A DNA stretch of 64,000 nt, from positions 6,607,982 to 6,671,981 of the forward strand of contig CM055109.1 in the NCBI GenBank assembly GCA_029204225.1. The letters run 5' to 3'. The notes under the pieces are model-generated. The model did not search any database, had not been told where the DNA came from, and worked only from the letters and a program-made list of their open reading frames with translations. Positions within the stretch are counted from its first letter, which is position 1, and every line of letters starts with the position of its first letter. This document shows, piece after piece, positions 45,030 through 56,904 of the stretch. The position numbers and the translations under genes were made by a program. This DNA comes from Diphasiastrum complanatum (taxonomy: Eukaryota; Streptophyta; Lycopodiopsida; Lycopodiales; Lycopodiaceae).

Positions 45030-46424
45030 TATGTTTATTTTGATCCAGATTGCGATCTTATTTTGAGGGCCTAAAAATCAAAACCCATTTCAATCCATAT
45101 TGCGACAATGCCTGAAGAAATGAACAAGATTTCTACTCAGAGAATGACTATACACGTACAAAAGGACCTATTATAGGATCGTGACAACTATTTATGACTA
45201 TCGTTAGACTGATATTAAATACTAGACTATGTCAAGCATCTATCGCTTATAGATTGTCAATAAATTTGGGTCAGTACTTAATCTTCATATCTATCACATT
45301 TAGTAACAAGTAGTTGAGTTGATTACCTAAGTAACGGGCTTGGGTGGTTGTGTTTTATGTTGGCACTTTCACAAGTATGAGGTAGTTGAAGGAATAACAA
45401 AAGAGATAAATGTAGGAATCCACTTAAATTTTGGTGTGTTAACTTGTGATTACTACGATTTGTGCTAACATTACATGGGTGTTGTTAAGGTCTTGCAAGT
45501 GGTTCATGCTCAAGCATAGCCTATGCCTCAAAAATATATGGACTAGATAATGTGTGTTTATCATACAATGTAAGGATATAATGGCAAACATTCATTGAGC
45601 CACATTAATGGTGAGACAAAATGAGCCAAAATATGATAAACACACATACTCAAGCATAATCCGTGTTGTGCAAATCTTATTGACACATAATCATGGCACA
45701 TGGCACATGACACAAGCCTAGTTTATAGTTGTAATATGTGAGCACATAGGCACGGTCCATCACTTCATCGCAAACATGGTCTAGGGCTTTGATATGTGGG
45801 GCCCACAAATACCTACGGTCCATGACTTCATGCACATGGCACAAGCCTAGCCACGAGCTTGAATATGTAGTGCCAAAAACACCATTATCTTATATGTGGG
45901 GCCCACAAACGGGCAACTTATTTTCAAGATTTTGCTAGTGATTCCATTTGTGAGCACTAAGAATTTTCAAGATTTTGCTAGCGATTCCATCTATAAGGGT
46001 TATGTATTTTGAAAGCTTTAAATTATAGCCAATCAAATTACCAAGAAAAATGACATTCTTTATTATGTCCTATCTACTAAGCCACGAGAAGTGGCTAGGT
46101 AGCTACCATTTCACTAGAAGTGGCGAGGTAGGTAGAGCTACCAGGTCATAGGTGTCCTGCTCTTGCACACTATCTCATGTAATTATCGTTTAATTTAAAA
46201 AAAATAGGTAATCATGTAGGTAAGGAAGAAAGCAAGCTTCTAAAGATAGGTAAGCTACATAATGGCATGGAGTCATCATGTTCGGAGCCAATCAGTACAT
46301 ATGCAAAATCAGCTAAAAAACAATTGTGCCCTAGGTAATGTTGGTCCCAAACTCAATCTAGACCTTGATTTATGTAATATTTGAAATGACACACATTATG
46401 AGCTTCAAATTTTAGCTAAAAAGA

Positions 46425-47112
46425 AATTGAGACTATGCATATTATAGAGGCAGAGACTATACAACCTGCAATAATTTACTCTCAAAGAGTTCAATAATGT
46501 AAATCTCTTCTTAGACTGATTTTGCCCACTGCCTTATCTGCCTATTCTGCTATCTCTTTGCATGCAGCATGATCACACAGGTTTCTTTCGAGATTGTCTA
46601 ACTTCCATGGAATAGAAAATGTAGATAGATTCCTTTGGTCTCACATGTGCTTGGAAGAAGCCTTACCATTGAGGCACTACCTGCAATTGTGTCTAAAGGG
46701 CCAGCTCCCAAAGCTCCCTTGCTTCCGTGTGAAAAAGGTGCTCTTTTGCAGCATCTGCTACTGTTGCGAAGGAATAGCGCTTGAGATACCATCCTTGCTC
46801 TTTCCTGGAATATCATGGACAATGGTATTTGCAGCTTTGGCATTGTATTGGGAAATGTGTATGGGTTTTGGTAGGGAGAATGCCAACGAGTTGTGGATTC
46901 CCACGATCCGCATTCAGAGCTGACACTACTCCCTGGAATATTTGTGTACATTGACACAGCTAGCTGCAAAGATATACTATATACTTGAGCTGTTTCTTAG
47001 CAGCAGCAACGTCAGCACCACCACCTCCGATGCTTATTGCAGTCAGGATAAGTACGTACATAGTGGAGTTGTTCCCAGCACCACCAGCTCTGATTTTCAT
47101 CTTGTGCGTTTG

Positions 47113-47194
<82 letters not shown>

Positions 47195-47690
47195 TTTATA
47201 TGAAGGAAAATGCGATCGGTGATCGTATGAGAGACGGATGAGTAGCTCAGTCTCATTATGGATTTTCTGAGCCTTAACATTACATCATGCTGAAATTTTT
47301 GCCAGCTAAAGTGCAACAATCTTACCAGCTTCACGAACAGTGCAGATATCTGTCACTGCCAGTGAAATCTGCTTGCAGACTTATGTGTACTGTTCAGGAA
47401 GCCGGTATGATTCTTGTGCTTACTATAGAAGACTTCAGATGCATCGTTTTGGATTGCCACTCAGCGTTGTTTGAAGCTAAGTTTGCTATTTTTAGCGTAT
47501 TTTATGGGATGTTTAAGATTGAGTGCATTAGCTTCTTCGCCGACTTTGTGAATGGGTCTGATCTGAAAATCTCTAGGCTAGCTGTAGATATATTTCATGC
47601 ACGTATTGAATTAGTCACAAGACATAGCACGAGAGAGAGATGGAACAAACGTGTTTCTCAAGTTTTGATTGGACCAGGTTGGCCTTAGGA
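46425..47690 (+). repeat. R1 repeat family, copy C
   Basis: One of the two longest copies. In order: GAGACTATGCATATTATAGAGG (start), the TCCATGGAATAG block at 46,607, a coding-like stretch at 46,780-46,930, the GTTTCTTAGCAGCAGCAACG block, a CT run, the GATCGTATGAGAGA block, the GTTCAGGAAGCCGGTATGA block and a stretch that can be read SFFADFVNGSDLKISRLAVD at 47,520-47,590. Relative to copy E it lacks about 250 bp between 46,690 and 46,700. Confidence 0.75.
47114..47195 (+). repeat. (CT)n microsatellite in R1 copy C
   Basis: CT run of about 80 bp with one G interruption near 47,169. It replaces the shorter GA/CT runs at the same place in other R1 copies. Confidence 0.95.
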
Positions 47691-48180
47691 TTCCGCACAC
47701 CATCCTCGGTCAAAGCAAGTTAGAAAATGCTGATGTAAAAAAAAAAAGGATTTTGGAGAGGGTTTGGGATCACGGCACTAGCTATCTCCTGTAATTAACA
47801 ATTCACGCCATGTTAGGATCATGACACTACCTGCTGGTATTCGCCAGCAATAGTGCTGATGGTGGAGATGTTTCAAGCAGGGATCGTGAGTCGTGATCAA
47901 TGTTTGTGTTAACATTTGGTGTAAATATGTTTTCTCAGCTTTAGAGTTCATAGTTCAAAAAAGAGTTAGATTTCTGTGAGACATTTGATGTCAATGTCTT
48001 TCCTTACCTTTATACTTCTCTTGTAAGGATTTGATAGAAAAGGTGTTGCCTCAACTTCAACTGTTATGGAATTTGTTGGGTGCACTTTTTAAGTACTCTC
48101 CGTGAACATACTTTTGAAGACCTTAGATTTCATGTGAAGGTGTTGTCTCATCTTGTAAGCATACAATGGATCATCTTAAG

Positions 48181-48922
48181 TCAGCTTAAGAAATCAACGT
48201 TTTGACTCTTGTAACATATTGACGCTAAAGGTGTGGGCTCAGTTGTCATATGTCTATAAATTTCTTCTTTTGGTGTAAATATATGTTCTAAAGATGTCGG
48301 TTGTGGTTTCAACTTGTGGAGGTCTGATGTAATTCTAGGTTGGTGCAAGGGCCTCGGTTGAGTTGACAGGCTGCGTCAATCTAAGTTCTAAGCAACAACA
48401 TTGGAAGAATGAGATGCTTCTAGCAAGTGTGTGATAATTCATCCATCATGACACTGCATGTTGCTATTCATGACGATGGTGCTAATGATGGCAATGTTAT
48501 GAGCGATGATAAGGACTAGTGACGCTCTAAGTGATGATATAGTGACGTTCTAAGTGATGATTAACATCTATGTAAGCATTTGGAGATGTAAAAGTTGTTG
48601 CTTCATCTTGTAAACATCATTTGACGTGAATGGACTCCCTCAGCTTTGTAGCTCTGAGAATGCTGAATTTATGTATAGTTGTTGTCTCAAGTTGTATACA
48701 GTTGAATGTGTTTGCTTGTCTTCAAATATCTAAAAGCATTTTGGCTCTAGAAAGGGTATGACGAAGAAGGTGCTAACTCAACTATTGAATTTCAAGATGT
48801 TGGCTTAGGTTTGTATAGGTGCTGCCTCAATTGTAAATGTTGTTGAATTTGTAACTTTCAGGGATTTGGGATAAATGTCTTACTTTAGACTTATGAAAAT
48901 GTTGGATTTGATGTAAAGGTGT
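48181..48922 (+). repeat. Degenerate repeat field, plus orientation
   Basis: Worn units related to GATGTAAAGGTGTTGCCTCAA recur at irregular spacing (for example near 48,135, 48,580, 48,820 and 48,908). It mirrors 21,290-22,194. No coding frame is conserved. Confidence 0.5.
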
Positions 48923-49292
48923 TGCCTCCTCATATATATATTTGATGTAAATGTCTTGGCACAACTTCAAAAATCTTCAAATGTTTTCGCTCTTGTAAGG
49001 ATTTCATATGAATGGTGTTGGCTCCATTGTCAAATTCCTGGGAAAGTCTTTGTTGGGTGTAACTTATATGTTGTAGATTTGTGGCTTGTGGTTTAAACTT
49101 GTGGAACTGTTGTGTAGAAATATTTGTCGTAAAGGCCTTGGACGGGTTGATAGGGTGTGTCAAGATATGTGTCATTGGAATGATATTTTTCCCATGTGTA
49201 TTTCATCCTTCTGATTGGAATAGAAGTAAGTTTGATCAGGATATAAGTCTGAGAGTTCTGTATTGGATCAACCTAATCTTAGTTTTAGTACT
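48923..49292 (+). repeat. 370-bp block duplicated at 59,092-59,461
   Basis: Exact co-linear match over 370 bp with three substitutions and no indel. Here the block is continuous with the degenerate repeat field on its left, which suggests that this is the source location. Confidence 0.95.
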
Positions 49293-49329
49293 AGGATCAG
49301 AGAGGGGTTGATTTAGTTGAGGAATTATG

Positions 49330-50930
49330 TATTTAGAGGTAAGTTGGATTGGAAAACTGTTGAGAGTGAATGCTATTCATCTCAGAGATTTCCCATATAT
49401 GTTATTTACTCATGAGAAATAGAAAATTTTTTGTAGCTGAGTTACAAGATCTCAGTGAGATATGTGAGTAACATATGTGGGTTCTGGAGGAATCTACCAG
49501 ATAAAAATATGTTTATGTACTGGGTCATAGTGAGATTATTAACATATGTGCACGACTAATCTTGTATGAATCTATTGTGTATTCTTGGTTACTAGGGTTA
49601 TTTGGTGCACTTAACCTAGTCGGTGAGCATGAACATATGATCAAGTATTGTTTTGACAGATACTTGCAGAGTTAACGGATCTTTCTATGGAAGATTTATG
49701 AGTTAACTAATAAATGATTTGGATAAGGATCTAAATGTGGTGCTATACATGTATAATTAAAAGATGCACCTGGACATTTGAGATTTCTGAATCATCGACA
49801 ATTAGCTTGAGTAGTTGATTACTCCAGGATGAAGTTAATTGGTAAGACAATCAGTGTGATGTGAATTCACCAGAAACTGATAGTTTTGTTTTATATTGCT
49901 TGTAAGACGCATGATTAGTGAATCATTTTGATTCATCATTAAAATTATGTGCATTGGATATACAGTATTCTTGAGATAGAGTTTTCCTTAGTTAAGGAAT
50001 AGACTCATCTCATTAGTGATTATATCCCAGAGCGCTCAATTGGATAACAAATCATAATGAATCCAAGAATAATATCTGAATTGATATTCAGCAGGACTTT
50101 GGGTATCTAGATTTGATTCTAGATTGTAATCTAAAGTTTTTTGTAGTTAAAGATGATTTTCATTTTGGTATGCGTTCAGTCTTTAATTACCAGTTGTTTA
50201 TAGAGATTAAATTTTGCACTTCGGTCAAAGAATCATGTTTGAAGAATATTCCTAAATCCTGTATTTTCCTAGTGTGAAAGGTTTTGGAATGGTTCTTACT
50301 TTTCCTGAGTTATGTTGGACATATACTCCAGATTCCTATAAATGATTAGGTATGGTTTTGGATTCCAGAAAATTATGATTGATGAATCATACAAATCTAA
50401 ATAATTATGATTGATGGATCACAAATAGATACTTAATTATTGTCAGAGGATTATTCGAAATTGTGATGATTCTTAGGTGTGACGATTAAGTCTTGGTCTA
50501 TTAATTGAGTAAGGATTCAAATAAGTGTTTTGAATCTCTCTACTCCAGTATTTTAATTGAGAACAAATGGATCTCACATAAATTCTCACAAGGAAAGTTA
50601 TTTTACTTGTAGAGAATTTAATTTATCTAGTGGATGCTATTCTGCTACAGTATATGGTCTGTAGATGATTGAGTAAAGTTTTTTCTTTTGATTGGATCTC
50701 CAGTTATCAAAGGAGACAGACAAGTCTATTAAGATGAATGAATGTTGTTTTCTGGCATTTGGTGTTAGAAATAAGAGCATTTAACTCAAAAGAGTATCTG
50801 GGATACTCGGAGTTGAGTTTTAATCATTTTATATCTTAATGATTCTCCTAGAGATTCTAGTTGAATGAATTATCATATCTTAGAATTGGATTCTAAGGAT
50901 AGTTGTACTTGGAAGTTTTTTATAAATTGT
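49330..50930. repeat. Diverged inverted repeat IR-C, right arm
   Basis: Reverse match to 16,270-17,880. AT-rich, no gene. Many GAATC/GATTC-type words give it a low-complexity character. Confidence 0.6.
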
Positions 50931-50954
50931 TTGCCATAGCTTGTGGAAAATTTT

Positions 50955-51150
50955 TGGTGAGTTGACAAAATAATGGATCATTTTTCTTTTATATATACTC
51001 AGGATTATTTTTAGGCAGCACTCTTTGAAGGATCTTAGACCAAACTAATAATATATAATACTACTCATATTGAAACTAAAATTAGTCCAATTTGTCATGG
51101 ATGGGACTAAAAAGTAATAATCAACTTACACATGGCCTATTGTGGTTGGT
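50955..51150 (+). repeat. Direct repeat shared with 8,498-8,700
   Basis: Same ~190-bp non-coding segment, with small indels near 50,985 and 51,085. Confidence 0.75.
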
Positions 51151-51313
51151 CAAGATTTCAAGCCATAGCATGGCCTCACAAAAAAGGTTTAATCTCAGCC
51201 ATTTGTTTGCAACCACTACATTAGGAATTCTTCATCCGATGGCTGGCTACCATCATGTAGCAGGTATGGATGCTTCCATGGCTCAGCCTGCTACCACCGT
51301 TAAACAGCCTCAT
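51151..51313 (+). other. Spacer with short frame
   Basis: Part of a 103-codon frame (51,092-51,403) that runs into the LTR fragment, containing MAGYHHVAGMDASMAQPA. Not recognised and probably fortuitous. Confidence 0.4.
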
Positions 51314-51584
51314 TGTTGGTGTCCATGTCACATGACACCAACGGTCATTGCTAACCGTCTTCAGTCACATGGCTCATCACGAATGTATCTCTCATGTATC
51401 TAGAATACGTAGGACTAGCCAAAGTTTTCTTGGCATGCTTGATGCCACGTTAGATAGGTGTAAATACGATGGATATCATACTAGATAGGCGTGAATACGA
51501 TAGTCATCATATTGCACATTATATAGAATCTTGGCATGACACTAGCATGCTGATATATGTACATGCTTCGTGAGGCTATGATCA
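51314..51584 (+). repeat. Copia-3 solo LTR fragment
   Basis: Starts TGTTGGTGTCCATGT and matches the 3' LTR of the Copia-3 element (reverse of 56,620-56,889) at about 90%. It stops at a TATGATCA word and passes into R1 copy D, which carries CATGATCA at the matching point in other copies. No internal Copia sequence is attached. Confidence 0.85.
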
Positions 51585-52640
51585 TGGTTTCTGAGATTTT
51601 CTAACTTCCATGGAATAGTAAATGCAGATAGATTTCTTTCGTCTCACATTTGCTTAAAACAAGCATAACCATTGGTGCACTACCTGCAATATTTGTGTCA
51701 AAAGGTCATGTGATATAATAAGAGCTGATGTACTCTTTCGAGATTGGCGTGGCTTACTGCATGCACAGTGAAAGGGATCAGCATTTTTTATCTTGTTATT
51801 TTTTATTTCTTATATGGCTCGATCAACAATTTCTACGTCAACGCCCAGACGTTGTCTTCTATGTTCTGCCAGCTCCCTAAGCTCCCTCAGTCTCATTTTG
51901 GATTCTGACCCTTAACACGACATCAGGCTGAAATTTTTGCTAGCTAAAGTGCAACAATCTCAACAGTAAGAGCTTCACGAACATTGCACATATGTCGGTG
52001 AACTCTGCTTGCAAAATTATTATGTGTACTGTTCAGGAAGCCGGTATAATTCTTGTGCTTACAATTGAAGACTTTAGCTACATCAGTTCGGATTGCCACT
52101 CATATATGTTTGGAGCTAAGTTTGTTATCTGAGTGTATTTCATGGGATGGTTAAGATTGATTGCATAAGGTTTTTCTCCGACTTTGTTAATGGGTACTGT
52201 GATCTCGAACACGCTTGGCATTTGCAAGGTGCAATGCACGTAAAAGGCTAGCAAACTTAAAATTTGTATTTGTCCTTAATTTTGAAAGGTAACTTTAAAA
52301 ATTCAAATGTCATGCTATTTTAAAATTCTTAAAAATTTATTGTAAACTAAAACATGGATATATGTATATAAGTGGTTGAAAGGATCATACCTATTTTATT
52401 TGAAAGGTACCCTTGCATTATACATGTCATGTGAAAGGTAAGAAAAAGAAAAGCCCATCAGGGTGAAAGGTAAGGGTGCACATCAAATTCCAAGCCTGAT
52501 CTGGAAGTCTCTAGGTTGGCGCCTTTTAGATATATCTCATTCACAAGACAGAGGATATAATGCGTGCATGAGAGAGAGAGAATGTCAACAGTCTGTGATG
52601 GAGAATGAAAACATGTTTCTTGCATTTTTATTGGGCCACG
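51585..52640 (+). repeat. R1 repeat family, copy D (internally deleted)
   Basis: Aligns with copy E in reverse, but about 510 bp are missing: AGCTCCCTAAGCTCCCTC near 51,890 is followed directly by AGTCTCATTTTGG, whereas copy E has the coding-like stretch and the serine block between them. The join shows a CTC microhomology. Confidence 0.8.
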
Positions 52641-52686
52641 TCCGCCCTAAAAAGAATTTGACTGGCAATTGAAAACATTGAAGAGA

Positions 52687-52756
52687 AAGAGAACTTTCTA
52701 GAGAGAGGAACTTCTAGAAAGAGAACTTTCTAGAGAGAGAAAAATATATAAATTCA
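52687..52756 (+). promoter_or_regulatory. Heat-shock-element-like cluster with TATA box
   Basis: Alternating GAA and TTC triplets in 5-bp phase: GAACTTTCTAGAG at 52,691, TTCTAGAA at 52,712 and GAACTTTCTAGAG at 52,723. These fit the heat shock factor consensus nGAAnnTTCnnGAAn. A TATATAAAT box follows at 52,745-52,753, about 10 bp from the last element. This is the arrangement of a heat-inducible plant promoter facing right. Downstream is GA-rich sequence and then, at 52,877, a truncated Copia segment in the opposite orientation, so no intact gene is driven. It could also be a chance product of GA-rich DNA. Confidence 0.45.
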
Positions 52757-52876
52757 GGAGCGTGATATAGAGAGAGGTCGAGAGAGAGGGGGAGGTGCTC
52801 ATTTTTTAATTTTTAGGGTTTTTTTGGGGCTTTATGAAAAATATCAATAATGTGAGTTGAGAAAGAGAGAGAGAGA

Positions 52877-53026
52877 GATTATCCATATGGAAATTAGTCT
52901 GTCAAAAAATCGATGACTAAAGAATGAAATGATACCATATTTCTAAAGATTACAAGCAAATGTGCTCTGATAATAGGCATGACTATAATACTATGAAGAG
53001 TCTCTAACAAAAGAGCTCTGATACCA
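52877..53026 (-). repeat. Copia-2 leader fragment, third copy
   Basis: Minus-strand leader between LTR and gag. It is cut exactly at the fourth gag codon (the reverse of 3,294-3,304), where it joins a GAGAGA run. The primer site TGGTATCAGAGC is intact at 53,015-53,026. Confidence 0.85.
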
Positions 53027-53518
53027 TGTTAGAAGAAGGAAAGAGGATTCGATAGTAATTAAGTCAAAATTGAAAGATGACCTATTGAGCGCAATATATT
53101 GATCCTTTTTCTAATGTATGACCATGTTTATCATAAATCAAACAAAGCTATCATGATAATTGTCATGTTCGATCTTTTAGCAGCTAACTTATTAGCACTA
53201 AAGTGATTTCATAACCAAACAATTACAAAGTGAAGTGATGTATAGAATATTGCATCATCAAACTAAACAATGAGAGATTTATCACCTACTAGTAACTATA
53301 GAGAAGCACGCATACATTCTGACATAATATTGAATGCAATAAGAAGGTGGATTGATTCAATAAGTAGTATGTACAAAATTAGATGATGAGAGCAAAAAAC
53401 AATAGCAGATGCAACTGAGTACTCTACACTATCTCCAAGCAACTGATAACTCTGTCTGATGCACTTCTGCTAATAAGAAACAAGCGCTAATAGCAATACT
53501 AAAAAAAAAACACTAACG
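53027..53518 (-). repeat. Copia-2 LTR, third copy
   Basis: About 492 bp, single-unit version without the 58-bp duplication. The start reads CGTTAG instead of TGTTAG. The flank beyond it is the same as in the other two copies. Confidence 0.8.
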
Positions 53519-54112
53519 GAACTTTTCAAGTCTTCTAAGTATAAATAGAAGTCTCATGTTTTCTTCTCTAGTGATCAGCTATTTTAACTAAAGCATTTTA
53601 AGCTTATCCAATAAGGACAACTAATAAGGTCATAGGTCACAATTGGCAGTTAGCCATACTGCATTGTCATCCATGCAGTTAGGCTTCCCAAAAATCTTCT
53701 GCAAAGAAGTTAGGGCTAGTCGTTAGCTTCATATCAAATGGAAGTAGTAATTCATCCTTTGACTTCTTCGATAGTTCGTCGTCATTGTCGAAGCCATCTG
53801 TTTAGAGATTCCCAAGTATTTTTGCAGACCGTGTAGGAACACGAATAAAACTACAGAACTGAATAAATGAATGGATGTAGATTGAAGATCGATTTCTCGA
53901 ATGAATCGATTCCGATAGTAGAATAATCCAACATTTTCCACATTGATTCTCATCATCAAATGCATCTCATTGTGCATTTGGTAGACGAGGTGGATGTTGT
54001 AGGTACTTCATCTACTATCATCATTTGGCTATTCATAGCCAATCCTAGACTATTAGTATTGTGATTATGGCATTCTCTCATTGAGCGATATTATCAATAC
54101 AAGCATTGTCCA
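53519..54112. repeat. Duplicated flank, third copy
   Basis: Reverse match to 2,106-2,664, continuous from LTR to CACTA fragment, as at the left end of the window. Non-coding. Confidence 0.75.
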
Positions 54113-54617
54113 TAGCCGATGGATGTTTTCCTTGGAGCAATTTATGAAAACATTGAAAGGCTTTGCAAGACAAAGAGGAAGGCCTGAGCACGGTAGAAGA
54201 GTGGCTAGTGCAAGGATCCATGGTTTATATCACAGAGTTCCTTGCTCATAGCGATCATTTGATTCATCGTCTTTGGGATAATAAGGATGGTGAACGTGTT
54301 GTTGGGGGGGCACCTCAAGGAGGGATTAAGAAAATGATTGAATCCTTCAAGGAGAAGGCGAATGAGTTTTGCATTTTTAATAGTGCAAAATTGCAAAAGT
54401 GGATTTTGAGATATGAAGAGGCCAAAGCTCATAGAACAACCGCTCGAGCCACATTCAAGAGAGGGCATAGAAGACAACCATACATGCATGACCTTGCTCT
54501 TGTACCCAAGGATATGATGCTTGGTTGACTACATGATGCCCTTAGACAAGTCATAGCAAAGAACAAGGATGTAACAAAAAGACTGCGGGAATTTGGAGGG
54601 GGTGCAATTTTCATGTA
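54113..54617 (+). pseudogene. CACTA-like transposase fragment, copy 3
   Basis: Plus-strand twin of copy 1, with the same 5-bp loss after RPE and the same in-frame TGA after MMLG. From 54,163 the frame reads STVEEWLVQGSMVYITEF, LWDNKDGERVVGGAPQGG, IKKMIESFKEKANEFCIFN and LQKWILRYEEAKAHR to MHDLALVPKDMMLG. It resembles the DUF4218 part of CACTA transposases. The sequence past the TGA (LHDALRQVIAKNKDVTKRLR) is still readable to a TAA at about 54,615. No catalytic domain. Confidence 0.65.
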
Positions 54618-54860
54618 AGCTCTATAAATCGTTCACATGTTTAACTAGTTTTATGTATTTGATTGATATCGATGTAGTTGATATAGCTTGGCTGATGATG
54701 TCATGAATCAAGATTTTTTTAATTCACTAAATTGTTCTTTCTCGTGCAATACAAGAAATACAATGCATTGAGGAAGCATGGATGACATTTTTGTATGAAG
54801 CGCATTGATAAAACTAGAAATACATATGACTGTGGAGTCATAGCAAATCTTACTCTCTCT
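54618..54860. repeat. Flank shared with 1,325-1,559
   Basis: Reverse match to the left-end copy; it ends in CTCTCTCTC, which passes straight into R1 copy E. Confidence 0.75.
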
Positions 54861-56481
54861 CTCATGCATTCTATCCTTTGTCTTGTGACTGATTCAATAG
54901 TTGCATTCTATCCTTTGTCTTGTGATTGATTCATTAGTTGCATGAGATATATCTAAAAGGCTGAGCCAACTAGCGAACCAATGTAGAGACTTCAAGACCT
55001 TTCAAATAAAATAGGTATGAACCTTTCAACCACTTATGTACATATATCCATGTTTTAATTTACAATAAATTTTTAAAAATTTTAAAATAGCATGACATTT
55101 GACTTTTTGAATTACCTTTCAAATCTAAGACAATTACAAATTTTGAGTTTGCTTAGCCTTTTACGTGCATTGCATCTTGCAAATGCCAAGCGTGTTCACG
55201 ATCACAGTACCCATGAACAAATTCGGAGAAAAACCTTATGCACTCAATCTGAACCATCCCATGAAAAACACTCAGATAACAAACTTAGCTCCAAACATTT
55301 TTGAGTGGCAATCCGAACTGACGCAGCTAAAGTCTTCAATTGTAAGCACGTGAACTATACCGGCTTCCTGAACAGTACACATAGTAATTTTGCAAGCAGA
55401 GTTCACCGACAGTTAAAAATATGTGCACTGTTCGTGAAGCTCTTAAGATTGTTGCACTTTAGCTGGCAAAAATTTCAGCCTGATGTGGTGTTAAGGGTCA
55501 GAATCCAAAATGAGACTGAGCTACTCATCTGCACTCTCTCATACGATCGCATATAGCATTTACCTCATTTAAGAGAGAGAGAGAGATAGGACCCAAACAC
55601 ACAAGATTAAGCATCAGAGCTGGTAGTGCTCGGAATAGCTCAACTATGTACATACTCATCCAGACTGCAGTAAGCCCCGGAGGCGGTGGTGCTGACCTGG
55701 CTGCTGCTAAGGGACAGCTCAAGCATAATTATATATCTTTATCCAAGCCCGGCGAATGCCAGTTTCTAGCAGCTGGCTGTGTACAATCTACACAAATATT
55801 CCACGAAATAGTGTTCGGTCTGCATGCGGACTGCGGGAATCCATCAGTCATGATCAACTTGTTGGCATTTTCCCGACCAAACCCATACACATTTCCCAAG
55901 ACAACGCATACGCACAATCCCAAAGCTGCAAAGACCATTATCCATGATATTCTAGGAAAGAGCAAGTATGACATCTCAATCGCTAGTCCTTCCAAAGAGT
56001 GACCACATGCTGCAAGAGAGCTTTCACACGGAAGCGAGGGAGCTTAGGGAGCTGGCAAAACATAGAAGACAGCGTCTGGGCGCTGACGTAGAAATTGTTG
56101 ATCGAGCCAGATAAGAAATAAAACAGAACAAGATAAAAAATGCTGATCCCTTTCACTGCAGCAAGCCACGTCAGTCTCGAAAGGTCAGTACATCAGCTCT
56201 TATTATATCACATGACCTTTTGAAACAAATTGCAGGTAGTGCGCCAATGGTTATGCTTGTTTCATTAAGCAAATGTGAGACGAAAGGAATCTATCTGGAT
56301 TTACTATTCCATGGAAGTTAGAAAATCTCAGAAACCTGTCTGGTCACCCTGCATGCAAAGGGGGACAGAATAGGCAGATAAGGGACAATAAGTCTAAAAC
56401 ATATTTGAATTATTGATCTCTTTGTGAGTAAATTATTGCAGGTTGTATAGTACATGCCTCTATAATAGGCATAGTCTCAAT
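54861..56481 (-). repeat. R1 repeat family, copy E (longest)
   Basis: About 1.6 kb on the minus strand and the best reference for R1. From its 5' side: GAGACTATGCCTATTATAGA, TTCCATGGAATAG, a segment around 56,100 (GATCAACAATTTCTACGTCA), a minus-strand frame at 55,729-55,995 beginning MEGLAIEMSYLLFPRISW with VFAALGLCVCVVLGNVYGF, the CAGCACCACCGCC block, TCTCTCTCTTAAATGAGG, and the GAAGCCGGTATAG block, ending in two direct copies of an ATTCTATCCTTTG-type phrase. No terminal inverted repeat, poly-A tail or primer site was found, so its class is open. Confidence 0.75.
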
Positions 56482-56511
56482 TCTTGTGAAATTTGTACTA
56501 GATATGAAGAG

Positions 56512-56889
56512 TGTTAGAATGAATCACAGCGAGGAAGATGACAGCATAAAAGGCAGAATCTATGAACACTCAATTGATCAATCATATAGCAAATCACACA
56601 CATATACAAAAGCGATATCTTGATTACCAAAAGCGTGATCATAGCCTCAAGAAGCATGTACATATATCAGCATGCTAGTGTCATGCCAAGATTCTATATA
56701 ATGTGCAATATGATTACTATCGTATTCACATATATGTATTCACACCTATCTAACGTGACATCCAGCATGCCAAGAAAACTTTGGCTAATCCTATGTATTC
56801 TAGATACATGAGAGATACATTCGCAATGAGCCATGTGACTGAAGACGGTTAGCAGTGACCGTTGGTGTCATGTAACATGGACACCAACA
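56512..56889 (-). repeat. Copia-3 3' LTR
   Basis: 378 bp on the minus strand from TGTTGGTGTCC to ATTCTAACA. A fragment of the same LTR is at 51,314-51,584. The final ~45 bp match 59,046-59,090 in the 5' remnant. Confidence 0.8.
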
Positions 56890-56900
56890 ATCCCCATCTC
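56890..56900 (-). other. Copia-3 polypurine tract
   Basis: The minus strand reads GAGATGGGGAT directly before the LTR start. Confidence 0.75.
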
Positions 56901-56904
56901 AATG

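Larger units (their letters stand above)
45030..48180. repeat. Inverted duplication IR-B, right arm
   Basis: Reverse complement of 22,195-25,110 with scattered substitutions and small indels. It contains the end of the Gypsy gag-protease relic at 45,030-45,110, a 1.3-kb non-coding part, R1 copy C, and the start of the degenerate repeat field. Confidence 0.8.

Noticed and set aside
48930-49175. Identical 81-codon minus-strand frames at 48,930-49,175 and 59,099-59,344 as a conserved gene
   Set aside because: The identity comes from the recent 370-bp duplication, and the underlying sequence is part of a non-coding repeat field.
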